Shown here piece by piece: positions 23,905 through 33,395 of a DNA stretch of 41,326 nucleotides. Each line of letters begins with the position of its first letter. The stretch's first letter is position 1. Source of the stretch: Defluviitaleaceae bacterium. Its GTDB lineage: Bacteria; Bacillota; Clostridia; Lachnospirales; WQUN01. The DNA is taken from the NCBI GenBank assembly GCA_009786925.1, contig WRGY01000121.1, positions 1-41,326 of the forward strand. Reading direction: 5' to 3'. The notes beneath the pieces were generated by a model that did no database searches, was not told the DNA's origin, and worked only from the letters and a program-made list of their open reading frames with translations. Both the position numbers and the translations under genes were made by a program.

Positions 23905-24852
23905 TTATTCCCAAATACCTGCGTTTCTAAATTGCTCGGCATTGGCGCTTGTGATAATCGGAGAGTACATAACATTTATTTTGTCAAAAGATTCTCCTGC
24001 GAGAATCCGTGCCATTACTGCGACACCCTCCGCGCCTATTACGTTGGCATCATTATGGCCTGTTGCCCTAAAGTTACCGCCTTCGAGTATAGCTTGGATG
24101 GCAGGGTTTGCGCCGTCGATACCTGCAAAGAACATTTCGTCAGAACGCCCCGCGTCCGCGGCAGCAGATTGCGCACCAAAAGCCATTGAGTCGTTTTCTG
24201 TAAATACTACATCAATTTGCGGTAATCTGGCGAGCATGTTTTCCATTGCGGTCTTTCCGCCGTCGGTAGACCATCCGGCAAAGTCAGGAGATACCTCAAT
24301 ATTAAAATTGCCTGCTGCATTAAGAGCCCTCGTTACGCCAGCGGTGCGATTTATACCGATTGTGTTTTCCGGCGGGCCGCCTCTGATGATGACCGCTGTA
24401 CCACCTTCAGGCAGACGAGAAACAATATATTCTCCGATTTGCCCACCCATGAACTCGTTATCAGGGCCTACCCATGCGGTAAAGTTTTGCGAATCAAACA
24501 TGCGGTCTACAAGTACAACAGGAATGCTTGCCGCTTCGGCAGCGTCGAGTGCGGCAGGTATGTCATTAAACCAAGCACCGGAAATAATAATACCGTCTAC
24601 ACCTTGCGCGATAAAATTTTCTACATGAGCTACGAGCTGTGCATCGTTGCCGTCAGCATTTGTTGCGTGCATAGTCCAGCCACGCTCTTCGCCGGCCGCT
24701 ACCACAGCATTGCGCATCCCGGTAAAATAATCACCCAGAGCAAGGTTTGCCATGCCGATTACGATTTCACCATCATCGTCATTTCCGCAAGCGGTGAAAA
24801 GCCCCATCAACATAACCACCGCAATCACTAATAAAAATCTTTTTGCTTTCAT
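23905..24852 (-). CDS. Sugar ABC transporter substrate-binding lipoprotein (RbsB-like)
   Basis: A 315-residue lipoprotein (lipobox LFTAC, cysteine at residue 22) with the type I periplasmic-binding fold of the ribose/galactose group: IVIGMANLALGDYFTGMRNAV, DGIIISGAW, IPVVLVDRMF, VVFTENDSMAFGAQSA and FFAGIDGAN. It captures the ligand outside the cell for the permease and ATPase encoded just upstream. It is last in the operon, 41 bases after the permease gene. The ligand could be a pentose, hexose or related compound; motif inspection cannot tell. Confidence 0.92.
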   Translation of the reverse strand: MKAKRFLLVIAVVMLMGLFTACGNDDDGEIVIGMANLALGDYFTGMRNAVVAAGEERGWTMHATNADGNDAQLVAHVENFIAQGVDGIIISGAWFNDIPAALDAAEAASIPVVLVDRMFDSQNFTAWVGPDNEFMGGQIGEYIVSRLPEGGTAVIIRGGPPENTIGINRTAGVTRALNAAGNFNIEVSPDFAGWSTDGGKTAMENMLARLPQIDVVFTENDSMAFGAQSAAADAGRSDEMFFAGIDGANPAIQAILEGGNFRATGHNDANVIGAEGVAVMARILAGESFDKINVMYSPIITSANAEQFRNAGIWE

Positions 24853-24893
24853 TTTAAAAGCACCTCCATAAATTTTTTATTTTAGTCACATAC

Positions 24894-25853
24894 TCATCCT
24901 CGTTTTTTTGAGCCGGAGCTGTGAATTAAAACCACAATGATAATAATCAACCCTTTTAGAATCCATTGCCAATACGTATCCACATTGCGCAACGATAAAA
25001 GATTGTTCATTACTGCTAAAATCAAGACACCAAGCAGAGTACCCTGTATTGTACCTTTTCCGCCTGAAAGGCTTGCACCGCCTATTACACATGCGGCTAT
25101 TGCGTCGAGTTCAAATGCGCCACCGAGTGACGGCTGTATATTTCCAAGCCGAGAAGCGAGTAAAATACCGCCCAACCCGGAACATATGCCGGAAATCACA
25201 TATGCAGTGATAATACCCTTTTGTACAGAAATCCCTGCGAGCCTAACTGTTTCGCGATTGCCACCGATAGCGATTATGCTACGACCAAGAGGCGTAAGAT
25301 TCAAAAAAATCGCCCCTATGATAAACATTGCTACCATAATCATCGCAGATATTGGTATCCCAAAAGCTACGGCAGAGCCAAGCGTGGTAAATGCAGGGAA
25401 AGCACGTGTGCTAATCGACATTTCGGAAACAACATATATCAACCCGCGTATAAGTGTCATCATCGCCAAGGTGACAACAAACGGAGCCAGCTTAAACCTT
25501 GCAATAATAAAGCCATTTACAAATCCCCAAAACGCTCCCGTTCCTATGCCAAGTAAAAACGCCGCCCATATAGGTAAGCCCCAATGAACTGTTGCAGTGG
25601 CGGCAATGATGGCCGAAAACCCAACTACAGAGCCTACGGACAGGTCTATCCCGCCTGTCAAAATAACAAAAAGCATTCCTAGAGACAGCAGTCCGGGTAT
25701 TGTCGTCATCTGCCGCATAAGGTTTGTGAGGTTTGCGGAGGTAAAGAAAACGCCGCTTGTTAAAGGATTGGCGATAAGCGCGAGTACAACAATCACTAAT
25801 GTTAAAATAATCGGCGCGGTTACGTCCTTACCCGAAATCACTATTTTTTTCAT
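24894..25853 (-). CDS. Ribose-type sugar ABC transporter permease (RbsC-like)
   Basis: A 319-residue permease with eight to ten hydrophobic helices and the family blocks GMLFVILTGGIDLSVGSVVGFSA, NGFIIARFKLAPFVVTLAMMTLIRGL and GGASLSGGKGTIQGTLLGVLIL. It forms the membrane channel of the importer with the ATPase encoded upstream; the ATPase stop and the permease start overlap by one base (TAATG). The cytoplasmic tail ends in basic residues. Confidence 0.93.
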   Translation of the reverse strand: MKKIVISGKDVTAPIILTLVIVVLALIANPLTSGVFFTSANLTNLMRQMTTIPGLLSLGMLFVILTGGIDLSVGSVVGFSAIIAATATVHWGLPIWAAFLLGIGTGAFWGFVNGFIIARFKLAPFVVTLAMMTLIRGLIYVVSEMSISTRAFPAFTTLGSAVAFGIPISAMIMVAMFIIGAIFLNLTPLGRSIIAIGGNRETVRLAGISVQKGIITAYVISGICSGLGGILLASRLGNIQPSLGGAFELDAIAACVIGGASLSGGKGTIQGTLLGVLILAVMNNLLSLRNVDTYWQWILKGLIIIIVVLIHSSGSKKRG

Positions 25854-27328
25854 TATTTAATGCCTCCAATCGCATATGCCAAAACTTCTTCTTCATCGGT
25901 ATCTGCCGCATTCAGCTCTTTTACCAAACACCCCTCTCGCATAACCAAAACCCTATCCGCCATAGATATTGCCTCCGTTAAATCAGAAGAAACCATCAAA
26001 ATAGAGATGCCTGACGACGCAAGCTCATCAATCTTTTGATATATCTCTGCACGAGTTGCCATATCTACACCGCGGGTCGGCTCATCCAATATCAGAATCG
26101 AAGGATTTGTTAACAGCCACTTAGAAATAACAACTTTTTGCTGGTTGCCTCCGGAAAGCTGCCATGCCTCCATTACCCGACAATGTGAAGGCTGTATAGA
26201 AAACTCATTTATCATAGCCTCTGATTTGTTTCGCCTCTCAGATAATGAAAGAAAAAAGCCGCGCATAGTAGCTAAGTTTACATTCTCGTTAACATTATGC
26301 ATAAGTACAAGTCCCGTGCGCTGTCGGTTTTCGGTTACTAGGGCAAGCCCGCTTTCGATTGCTTTTGCAGGTGAGTTGAATGACTTTGCTTCACCGCCAA
26401 TAGAGACACTACCACTTTGCAATCGCCTTGCCCCAAAAATCGCTTCTACAAGCTCACTGCGCCCTGCGCCGACTAGCCCAAAAAGTGATAAGACTTCACC
26501 CGCTCGCAGTCCAAAGCTTACATCTTTAAATTCCCCGACTCGGGTTAGCCCCTCTGCCGCTAATGTAATTCTTCCAAAAGACTCACGACGTTTGGGATAA
26601 ATAACATCTATCTTTCGACCCGCCATGAGTGTAATGATTTCATCTTCGGTCACTTCTTTCGGGTCCAACTCGGCGACAAAACTACCATCTTTTAAAATTA
26701 CAATCCTGTCGGCCAAATCTAAAACCTCTTGCAATCTATGCGATACATACAAAACAAGGGTGCCTTGGTCACGCAACCGCCTAACCAATGAATATAGCGA
26801 GTCCAAATCCGACCCCGAAAGCACTGCAGAAGGCTCATCGAGTATCAAAATTTTTGGATTGGAAACCAATGCTTTTGCGATTTCTACCATCTGCTGTTTT
26901 GCAATTGGCAAATCAAGTATTTTTGATGTCTCATCAACAGAATTAAAACCGACAGATGCGAGTATTTTCTTAGCACGGACACGAGCAGTTTTCCAATCAA
27001 TAAAACCACCACGCATAGGCAAAACGCCCAACAAAAGGTTTTCTGTCACCGATAATTCAGGCACCAAAGATAATTCCTGATACACAGTGCAAATTCCGCT
27101 ATTAATAGAGTCGCGAGGTTCTTTTAGATTTAGCGGCGTACCGTCCATTTCCAAAGTACCCGAATCTTTTGTAACGGCTCCTGCTAAAATTTTGATAAGC
27201 GTAGATTTGCCTGCACCATTTGCTCCGACAATCGCCACGACTTGGCCATAATCGGCACTAAGGTTAATGCCGTGCAAAACTTGTGCAAATCCGTATGACT
27301 TACGTATATCCCGAAGCACTAAAGACAT
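25853..27328 (-). CDS. Ribose-type sugar ABC transporter ATPase, two nucleotide-binding domains (RbsA-like)
   Basis: A 491-residue tandem ATPase. Domain 1 has Walker A GANGAGKST, the variant signature LPIAKQQMVEIAKAL and Walker B ILILDEPSAVL. Domain 2 has a degenerate Walker A GLVGAGRSEL, signature LSGGNQQKVVISKWL and Walker B ILILDEPTRGVD. This pattern is typical of RbsA/MglA proteins. It energises the permease and binding protein encoded directly downstream, and follows ridA by 12 bases. Confidence 0.94.
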   Translation of the reverse strand: MSLVLRDIRKSYGFAQVLHGINLSADYGQVVAIVGANGAGKSTLIKILAGAVTKDSGTLEMDGTPLNLKEPRDSINSGICTVYQELSLVPELSVTENLLLGVLPMRGGFIDWKTARVRAKKILASVGFNSVDETSKILDLPIAKQQMVEIAKALVSNPKILILDEPSAVLSGSDLDSLYSLVRRLRDQGTLVLYVSHRLQEVLDLADRIVILKDGSFVAELDPKEVTEDEIITLMAGRKIDVIYPKRRESFGRITLAAEGLTRVGEFKDVSFGLRAGEVLSLFGLVGAGRSELVEAIFGARRLQSGSVSIGGEAKSFNSPAKAIESGLALVTENRQRTGLVLMHNVNENVNLATMRGFFLSLSERRNKSEAMINEFSIQPSHCRVMEAWQLSGGNQQKVVISKWLLTNPSILILDEPTRGVDMATRAEIYQKIDELASSGISILMVSSDLTEAISMADRVLVMREGCLVKELNAADTDEEEVLAYAIGGIK

Positions 27329-27340
27329 TTTTTCACGCCC

Positions 27341-27799
27341 TTAAACCTCAAAAATAAATTCTATTTCTACTGTAATATCACCGGGCAACTCGTTTGCACC
27401 TATGGCAGAACGCGCACCCACACCTCGCTCTTCGCCAAAAATATCCGACAGTAGCTGTGATGCTCCATTTGCGACTTCCGGTTGTCTGCCAAATCCCTCC
27501 GCACTTGCCACAAACACCAGTAGCTTGACCACTGATTTTATTTTATTCAAATCGCCTATGTGGCGATGGAGATTGCTTAGAGCATTAAGCACACAAAGAC
27601 GAGCCGCATGTTGTCCCTCTTCAATTGTACGCTCTTTCCCCACTTTGCCTGCTATTAATGGCACGCCGTTTTCTGTTGGACCTTGTCCGGAAACATATAA
27701 CATATTTTCCACCTGTTTGACCGGTTTAAAAATCCCTGCCAGTGGGGGTGGAGCAGGCAATGTGATTTGCAGTTCTTCTAATTTCTTATAAATATCCAT
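27341..27799 (-). CDS. RidA (YjgF/YER057c/UK114) family protein
   Basis: A 152-residue RidA-like protein. RidA enzymes hydrolyse reactive enamine/imine products of PLP enzymes. The subfamily with an N-terminal YKKLEELQITLPAPPPLAGIF extension is longer than the classic 128-residue RidA. Visible blocks are MLYVSGQGPTENG and the C-terminal RSAIGANELPGDITVEIEFIFEV, where the usual catalytic arginine position R(S/T)AIG is present. It lies 16 bases behind the YheO-like regulator and 12 before the transporter ATPase, which suggests that the imported compound is processed to something that releases an imine. Confidence 0.88.
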   Translation of the reverse strand: MDIYKKLEELQITLPAPPPLAGIFKPVKQVENMLYVSGQGPTENGVPLIAGKVGKERTIEEGQHAARLCVLNALSNLHRHIGDLNKIKSVVKLLVFVASAEGFGRQPEVANGASQLLSDIFGEERGVGARSAIGANELPGDITVEIEFIFEV

Positions 27800-27815
27800 G
27801 TTTTACACCAACCCA

Positions 27816-28472
27816 TCATTTTTTTTCATTGTTTTTTCTTACCATATCCAAGAGATTGTAAAAAGTATATTTAGTAATCCCTAAGGCTTCACATATTTTT
27901 TCTCCCGCTTTTGTGATTAAAAACACGCCTTTTTTGTCAAGAAATTCTATGAGCCGCATTTTATCGTCCTTTGTCATTTCCTCAACAGGCTTGCCGATAA
28001 AGCTGACTCCGCGCTCAAAAATATTTTCTGTCAGGTCATGTATATTGCTTGCATGGAACTCCTCGACATTTGTGCCTGCCGACTCTAAGCCTATATTGTA
28101 TCTGTTTTGGTTATGAAGATATGTCTCAAACCGCAAGCTTTCAGTAATATCCATGTTAACGCAAACAGAGTATCTGACGTTTTGCTCTTCATCTTTTAAA
28201 TAAATGGAGGATGAACGCAAAATTTTGCCATCCCTTGTGGTAGTAAAATAGTTGAATTTGTCGCCATCTTTGACTGTACCTCGTATTACCTCAAGTCCCA
28301 GATTGCTACCGCAGTCACCTACCCTGCGACCTGTGACATGCCCATTACGTATATCAATAATAGTGCTATCATATGGCAAAGAAAGGTCGTGCAATACAAT
28401 CTCGCAATTAGAGCCAAACTGCTGCTCAATTAAATTCACCACTTGTGTAAGTACATTTGTCATCGAAATCAT
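27816..28472 (-). CDS. YheO-like PAS and helix-turn-helix transcriptional regulator
   Basis: A 218-residue regulator with an N-terminal YheO-like PAS domain (about 5-120; CEIVLHDLSLPYDSTIIDIRNGHVTGR, then NYFTTTRDGKILRSSSIYL) and a C-terminal helix-turn-helix (about 160-215; MRLIEFLDKKGVFLITKAG, ALGITKYTFYNLLDMVRK). Proteins of this class often control nearby ridA and amino acid or sugar genes. It is the first gene of its operon, behind a strong promoter, and dyads in the same gap (28525-28606) are candidate binding sites. The start at 28472 has GGAGG upstream. Confidence 0.9.
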   Translation of the reverse strand: MISMTNVLTQVVNLIEQQFGSNCEIVLHDLSLPYDSTIIDIRNGHVTGRRVGDCGSNLGLEVIRGTVKDGDKFNYFTTTRDGKILRSSSIYLKDEEQNVRYSVCVNMDITESLRFETYLHNQNRYNIGLESAGTNVEEFHASNIHDLTENIFERGVSFIGKPVEEMTKDDKMRLIEFLDKKGVFLITKAGEKICEALGITKYTFYNLLDMVRKNNEKK

Positions 28473-28493
28473 TACAACCCGCCTCCGAAACGC

Positions 28494-28522
28494 AATATAT
28501 CAAAACAAAACTTTGGTGTCAA
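28494..28522 (-). promoter_or_regulatory. Sigma-A promoter for the yheO-ridA-ABC operon
   Basis: On the minus strand a perfect TTGACA (28522-28517) is followed after 17 bases by TATATT (28499-28494). Transcription would start near 28487, 15 bases before the regulator's ATG. Confidence 0.82.
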
Positions 28523-28524
28523 CG

Positions 28525-28606
28525 GTTTTTGTTGTGCATATTGCAAATTAATTGCACAAAAACGCCCTGTTACAATGTGGGATGTGACATATTATCACGC
28601 CATCCG
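28525..28606. promoter_or_regulatory. Two dyads upstream of the yheO promoter; divergent gap to murA
   Basis: Dyad 1 is TTGTGCA (28532-28538) with TGCACAA (28553-28559), extended by GTTTTTG outside. Dyad 2 is GTGA (28584-28587) and TCAC (28595-28598), flanked by GGATG (28580-28584) and CATCC (28601-28605 region). Both lie just upstream of the yheO promoter and may bind the YheO-like regulator. For murA, the best promoter in the remaining gap is weak: TTCAAC (28640) then TAATAA (28662), 16 bases apart. Confidence 0.45.
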
Positions 28607-28689
28607 CCAAACAAAAATTTTGTTTTCGTGTTTTTAAAATTCAACATAATCGGGAATACTGTAATAAACATCAATTTTTGGAAGTGATT

Positions 28690-29985
28690 ATGATGGCAGA
28701 AAAATTTATCGTAACACCATGCGAGTCGTTACGAGGAAACATCGAAATCGGAGGAGCAAAAAATGCGGTGTTGCCTGTATTGGCAGCCGCACTTTTAACA
28801 GAAGAGTCATGCACACTACAAAACGTGCCTTCTTTGAGCGATGTGGACTCTATGCGCATCCTCATAGAGTCGCTTGGCGCGAAAACAACGACCACCGGAA
28901 AAGGAACAATACTCGTAGACGCAAGCAATATAACATCACTGGAAGCCCCTTATGAGACGGTTGGCAAACTACGCGCATCTTTTTTAGTTATGGGGCCACT
29001 ACTTGCGCGATTTGGGCAAGCAAAAATTCCGCTGCCGGGTGGATGTCCCATAGGCTCACGACCTGTAGATTTGCATTTAAAAGGTTTTGCGGCGCTGGGA
29101 GCAGACATAGACCACTCCCATGGGTTTGTAACAGCCACAGCAAACAAATTGCATGGTGCAAAAATTTACCTTGACTTCCCCAGTGTGGGCGCGACAGAAA
29201 ACATTATGATGGCCGCAGCTCTTGCAGAGGGGCAGACAATTTTGGAAAACTGTGCAAGCGAACCAGAAATAGTAGACCTTGCAAACTTTTTGAATAGCAT
29301 AGGCGGCAAAATCCGAGGAGCCGGGACCGATACAATAAAAATAGAAGGCGTGTCGCGCCTTCACTCCAAAAATATAAAGCACAGCATAATCCCCGACCGT
29401 ATCGAAGCGGGTACATTCATGGTGGCGGCCGCAATAACACGCGGTGATGTGACCCTCACAAATGTACTTGCCGACCACGTAAAGCCCGTTACTGCCAAGC
29501 TAAAAGAAGCAAATATTTTTGTAGAAGAGAGTGATAACGGTATACGTGTCTTTTGTGACAAAAAAATGGATGCAAAGGCGGCTGACTTAAAAACTTTACC
29601 ATATCCCGGGTTTCCCACAGATATGCAGGCACAATTTATGAGCCTGTTAGCAACAGCAAGCGGCACAAGTGTTATTACAGAGACTGTGTTCGAAAATAGA
29701 TTTATGCAAGTGGGTGAGCTAAAGCGCATGGGCGCGGAAATAAAAATAGAGAGTCGCAGTGCGATTATTGAAGGTGTAAAAAGTTTGACAGGCGCACAGG
29801 TAGTCGCGAGCGACCTTAGAGCAGGAGCCGCATTAGTCCTTGCCTCACTCCGTGCCGATGGAATAACCGAAATCACAGGCATCCACCACATAGACCGAGG
29901 CTATGACCATCTGGAGTTACAACTAAACCAACTAGGCGCGAGAATCGAAAGGGTGAGTGAAAAAACAATAGACACACAAGCATAA
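28690..29985 (+). CDS. murA: UDP-N-acetylglucosamine 1-carboxyvinyltransferase
   Basis: A 431-residue enzyme that transfers enolpyruvate from PEP to UDP-GlcNAc, the first committed step of peptidoglycan synthesis. The active-site cysteine is C119 in LPGGCPIGSRPVDLH (a Cys, so the fosfomycin target residue is present). K24 in GGAKNAVLPVLAA and the DMQAQFMSLLA, ENRFMQVGELKRMGA blocks are intact. The ATG at 28690 or 28693 follows GGAAGTGA. It is slightly longer than the E. coli enzyme at the C-terminus. A hybrid kinase gene follows after 57 bases. It may be one of two murA copies, as in many Bacillota. Confidence 0.96.
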   Translation: MMAEKFIVTPCESLRGNIEIGGAKNAVLPVLAAALLTEESCTLQNVPSLSDVDSMRILIESLGAKTTTTGKGTILVDASNITSLEAPYETVGKLRASFLVMGPLLARFGQAKIPLPGGCPIGSRPVDLHLKGFAALGADIDHSHGFVTATANKLHGAKIYLDFPSVGATENIMMAAALAEGQTILENCASEPEIVDLANFLNSIGGKIRGAGTDTIKIEGVSRLHSKNIKHSIIPDRIEAGTFMVAAAITRGDVTLTNVLADHVKPVTAKLKEANIFVEESDNGIRVFCDKKMDAKAADLKTLPYPGFPTDMQAQFMSLLATASGTSVITETVFENRFMQVGELKRMGAEIKIESRSAIIEGVKSLTGAQVVASDLRAGAALVLASLRADGITEITGIHHIDRGYDHLELQLNQLGARIERVSEKTIDTQA

Positions 29986-30042
29986 ATAATGCATAATTGA
30001 ATCCATGCCTTAATGGTCGGATGGCAGAAACGAGGTGTATGG

Positions 30043-32604
30043 ATGAAGTCAATCTTTACAACAAAACTGTCTTTGATACTCATAGTCCTATCTATTGCCA
30101 GCGTGTTCTTCATATGGTTAGTTACAAACATATTTGTCAGAGACGTATTTTACGAAAATTTGCGTCAGTCTGCCATGCGAGACCAAGCTGTGTACGCCAG
30201 TGATATAGATGAGTGGTTTGCGGTTGCGAGGGAAAGGGTGCGCAGCCTTTCTGTAGTTATACCACTGCTGGCAGACGAGGACGCAATGGAAGAGTTGGCA
30301 ATTAGCTTTGTGGAAAGCAACGAGGCTATCGAAAATGTTTTTATTGGGTTTAGTGATGGCCGTATTGTTAATGGGGTCGGCTGGGTTGCTCCGGAAGGGT
30401 GGTCATCAACGGATAGACCGTGGTACATAGAAGCGCGTGCCGTGCCGGTAGGCGATATTGTTGTTACAGGGTCTTATCTTTCGTATGCCAGCGGGAATAT
30501 CGCCGTTTCTGTTGCTACGTATGTACCGTATCTTGGTGGCGTTGGAGCAACGGTAGGCACAGCTATTCCGATTAATACAATACTCGAAAAAATTTCACAG
30601 CACCCTGTGATGGCAGAGGGCTACTTGATTTTGGTAGACATGGCAAATAATGGCGAAATCATTTTGCACGCAAACGAAGCATATAATCCGTCTCCCTACG
30701 GTATAGCAAAAAACATCGGAGATATTTATAATGCGGATGTTTTTTTGCCTCATTTGTGCAACACAAGCATTGTGCAATTTTATGATATGCATCTTGGCTC
30801 TTCTTATATGATTACGTTGCCGCTAGAAGAGGTGGACTGGACACTGATTGCAATAATACCTACCGCAGCAACTGATGCCACTGTTGCCAGATATACATAT
30901 ACCATATTGGCGGTTTTTGTTGTTTTGGTCTTGTTGATTTTGAGTATTGCGATTATTGCAATGAACTTCTTTAAAAACATTGAATCGCTAAAGCAAGAAG
31001 AATCAAAACTACACCAGACAATAGATGAAAAAAACACCACCATGGAGATGCTAAGCCTTTTTATTGACCATATGCCGCTTGGATGCAGTTTGCGCACAAA
31101 TGATTTTGAAATAATAGATGGAAATAAAACGGTACTGACCATGTTTGGTTTAGATGACAAACAATCATATCTCGATAACTGGAGAAAGCTCGTACCGACC
31201 TACCAGCCCGATGGCACCCTGTCCTCCGAGCTAATGCAAAAGCATATCAAAATCGCAATGGAGACTGGACATACAAATGTAGAATGGATGCTGCAAAAGC
31301 TTGATGGTACACTAATCCCTGCAGAAAGTACAATAGTACGTACAAAATGGCGTAACCATGATGGCATGGTGGTGTTTGTTCGCGATTTGACAGAAATATA
31401 TGACTACAAACGAGAAAAGGAAGAAATGTTGCACAAGCTGGAAAGGGCATTAAACGAAGCAAAAGTAGCAAACAGAGCAAAGAGTAATTTTTTGGCAAAC
31501 ATGAGTCACGAAATAAGGACACCTCTAAACGCCATCAAAGGCATGATGACAATAGGGAAGCTATCTTCTGACCAGGGCAAAAAGAATCAAGCTTTTGAGC
31601 GAATAGAAACAGCCTCTGACTTCTTGCTGGGGATTATCAACGATGTATTGGAAATGTCAAAAATCGAAGCGGGCAAATTTGAGTTAAACAACGCCCCATT
31701 CTCATTGAATAAGGTCGTCGCAGATGTCGCAGATATTTTGAGTATACAAGTCAACGCGAAAAATATCATACTGGAAACAAATATTGATGAGACAATTCCT
31801 AAATCCATAATAGGAGACAAAACCCGCATGTCGCAGGTTTTGACAAATTTATTAACAAACGCAATAAAATTCACTCCGGACGATGGTGTAGTCAAATTAA
31901 ATATTAACCATAAAAAATTAAGTAACAAAGAGCTGGTACTACGTGCCGAGGTTAGTGACACGGGCATCGGGATTTCAAAGGAGCAACAAAGCAGGCTGTT
32001 TGACGCATTTGAACAGGTGGAAAACGACTCGTCGCGCAAGTATGGCGGCACAGGTCTGGGGCTTGCCATAACAAAGAAAATTGTAGAGCAAATGGGTGGC
32101 AAGATTACTGTGGAGTCGGAGCTTGGTCATGGTGCGACTTTTAAATTCACCCTGTTTTTTGGCATTGATACATCAAATGAATCACCCCAAAACACCATGC
32201 TCCAAGCAATCGAAGATATTTTTAAGGGTAAGCGAATCTTGCTGACAGACGACGTGGAGCTTAACCGCGAAATTGTAATGTCATTGCTGGAGCCAACAGG
32301 CATACAAATCGACTGCGCCACAAATGGTATGGAAGCATTAAGCATGTTCCAAAATGCAAAGGAGAGCTATGATACAATCCTCATGGACATACAAATGCCA
32401 CATATGGATGGTCATACAGCCACGCGCCGCATCCGCGAGTTGCCGTTTGACTGGGCAAAGCAAATCCCCATCATCGCAATAACAGCAAACGCATTTCAAG
32501 AGGACATAGACCAATGTAAAGAAAGCGGCATGAACGACCATCTAGGCAAGCCGCTGGATATAAAACTGGTAATACAAAAATTGGATAGATATTTGACAAA
32601 ATAG
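30043..32604 (+). CDS. Hybrid sensor histidine kinase (dCache-PAS-HisKA-HATPase-REC)
   Basis: An 853-residue membrane kinase. Helix 1 is at about residues 9-30 and an outside double Cache sensor follows to about 280 (TDRPWYIEARA is a typical Cache motif). Helix 2 is at about 285-310, PAS at about 335-455, the phospho-acceptor H489 in FLANMSHEIRTPLNAIKG, the ATPase domain at about 590-705 (NLLTNAIKF, DTGIGI, KYGGTGLGLAI), and a C-terminal receiver at about 725-850 with D782 (ILMDIQMPHMDG). The start is ATG at 30043, with GAGGTG upstream. No response regulator gene lies nearby, so phosphotransfer to a distant partner is likely. It is followed 10 bases later by a lactonase-like hydrolase. Confidence 0.94.
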   Translation: MKSIFTTKLSLILIVLSIASVFFIWLVTNIFVRDVFYENLRQSAMRDQAVYASDIDEWFAVARERVRSLSVVIPLLADEDAMEELAISFVESNEAIENVFIGFSDGRIVNGVGWVAPEGWSSTDRPWYIEARAVPVGDIVVTGSYLSYASGNIAVSVATYVPYLGGVGATVGTAIPINTILEKISQHPVMAEGYLILVDMANNGEIILHANEAYNPSPYGIAKNIGDIYNADVFLPHLCNTSIVQFYDMHLGSSYMITLPLEEVDWTLIAIIPTAATDATVARYTYTILAVFVVLVLLILSIAIIAMNFFKNIESLKQEESKLHQTIDEKNTTMEMLSLFIDHMPLGCSLRTNDFEIIDGNKTVLTMFGLDDKQSYLDNWRKLVPTYQPDGTLSSELMQKHIKIAMETGHTNVEWMLQKLDGTLIPAESTIVRTKWRNHDGMVVFVRDLTEIYDYKREKEEMLHKLERALNEAKVANRAKSNFLANMSHEIRTPLNAIKGMMTIGKLSSDQGKKNQAFERIETASDFLLGIINDVLEMSKIEAGKFELNNAPFSLNKVVADVADILSIQVNAKNIILETNIDETIPKSIIGDKTRMSQVLTNLLTNAIKFTPDDGVVKLNINHKKLSNKELVLRAEVSDTGIGISKEQQSRLFDAFEQVENDSSRKYGGTGLGLAITKKIVEQMGGKITVESELGHGATFKFTLFFGIDTSNESPQNTMLQAIEDIFKGKRILLTDDVELNREIVMSLLEPTGIQIDCATNGMEALSMFQNAKESYDTILMDIQMPHMDGHTATRRIRELPFDWAKQIPIIAITANAFQEDIDQCKESGMNDHLGKPLDIKLVIQKLDRYLTK

Positions 32605-32614
32605 GGGGAGACAT

Positions 32615-33388
32615 ATGAAACTTTATGTAATGCAATGTGGTGTGCTGTACAGCGAAAAAGGCGTTTTTGTAAAAGGCTGTGATGGCATAAAATTTGATGT
32701 TCCTGTACCATACTTTCTAATCCAACATGAAAAGGGCTATGTTCTATTCGACTCAGGTCACAACAAAAACACCATAACAAACACAAAATCACTAAACTCT
32801 GTCATACTCGACTCGTTTTGTCCTGCTGAATTTGGTGACGGGTTTGTGTTGGAATCTTTAAAAAATCTGGGCGTTAGTCCCGAAGAAATCGTGTACCATG
32901 TATGTTCGCATCTGCATTTTGACCATGCGGGCGGCGTAGGGCTTTTTCCGAACGCCACATATGTAGTGCAAGAAGAAGAACTGCTCTTTGCCAACTCCCC
33001 TCCCCCTGCGATGGAGGCCGTCTACTTTCGTGAGGATTTTGACAAAGAGGTAAAGTGGTTAAAGCTTAGGGGAAACAAGGACAATAAATATGACCTTTTT
33101 GGAGATGGAAAACTAATCATATACTACACGCCCGGCCATACCCCGGGTACACAGTCACTACTGGTAAATCTGGAAAAATCACCACCTGTGCTACTGGCTC
33201 AAGACGCATGTTTTACGGAAGAAAATCTAAACGAACAAAAACTACCGGGCGCAGTAAACAATGGTGAGCAGTACATGGAAACATTAAAGATATTTAAAAA
33301 AATGCAGGATAATGGTGTAAAAATCATCACCGGCCATGACCCCATACCTTGGCAGGGACTAAAAAAATCACCTGAGTTTTATGCCTAA
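32615..33388 (+). CDS. Metallo-beta-lactamase-fold hydrolase, N-acyl homoserine lactonase family
   Basis: A 257-residue dizinc hydrolase like AiiA/AttM quorum-quenching lactonases. The full metal set is visible: HLHFDH in CSHLHFDHAGG, the histidine in YTPGHTPGTQS, the bridging aspartate in LLAQDACF and a late histidine in ITGHDP. Fold length fits AHL lactonases (about 250-276). It lies 10 bases behind the hybrid kinase gene with AGGGGGAG upstream, so it is co-transcribed. The true substrate may be another lactone or ester; this family name is often over-applied in Clostridia. Confidence 0.86.
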   Translation: MKLYVMQCGVLYSEKGVFVKGCDGIKFDVPVPYFLIQHEKGYVLFDSGHNKNTITNTKSLNSVILDSFCPAEFGDGFVLESLKNLGVSPEEIVYHVCSHLHFDHAGGVGLFPNATYVVQEEELLFANSPPPAMEAVYFREDFDKEVKWLKLRGNKDNKYDLFGDGKLIIYYTPGHTPGTQSLLVNLEKSPPVLLAQDACFTEENLNEQKLPGAVNNGEQYMETLKIFKKMQDNGVKIITGHDPIPWQGLKKSPEFYA

Positions 33389-33395
33389 AAACGGA

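Noticed and set aside
24937-25587. A 216-residue plus-strand frame opposite the sugar permease
   Set aside because: Mirror of a well-conserved permease; no ribosome binding site.
28565-28580. TACAAT at 28571 as a murA -10 element
   Set aside because: The nearest -35-like hexamers (TTGCAC, TTGCAA) are 13 and 24 bases away, outside usable spacing.
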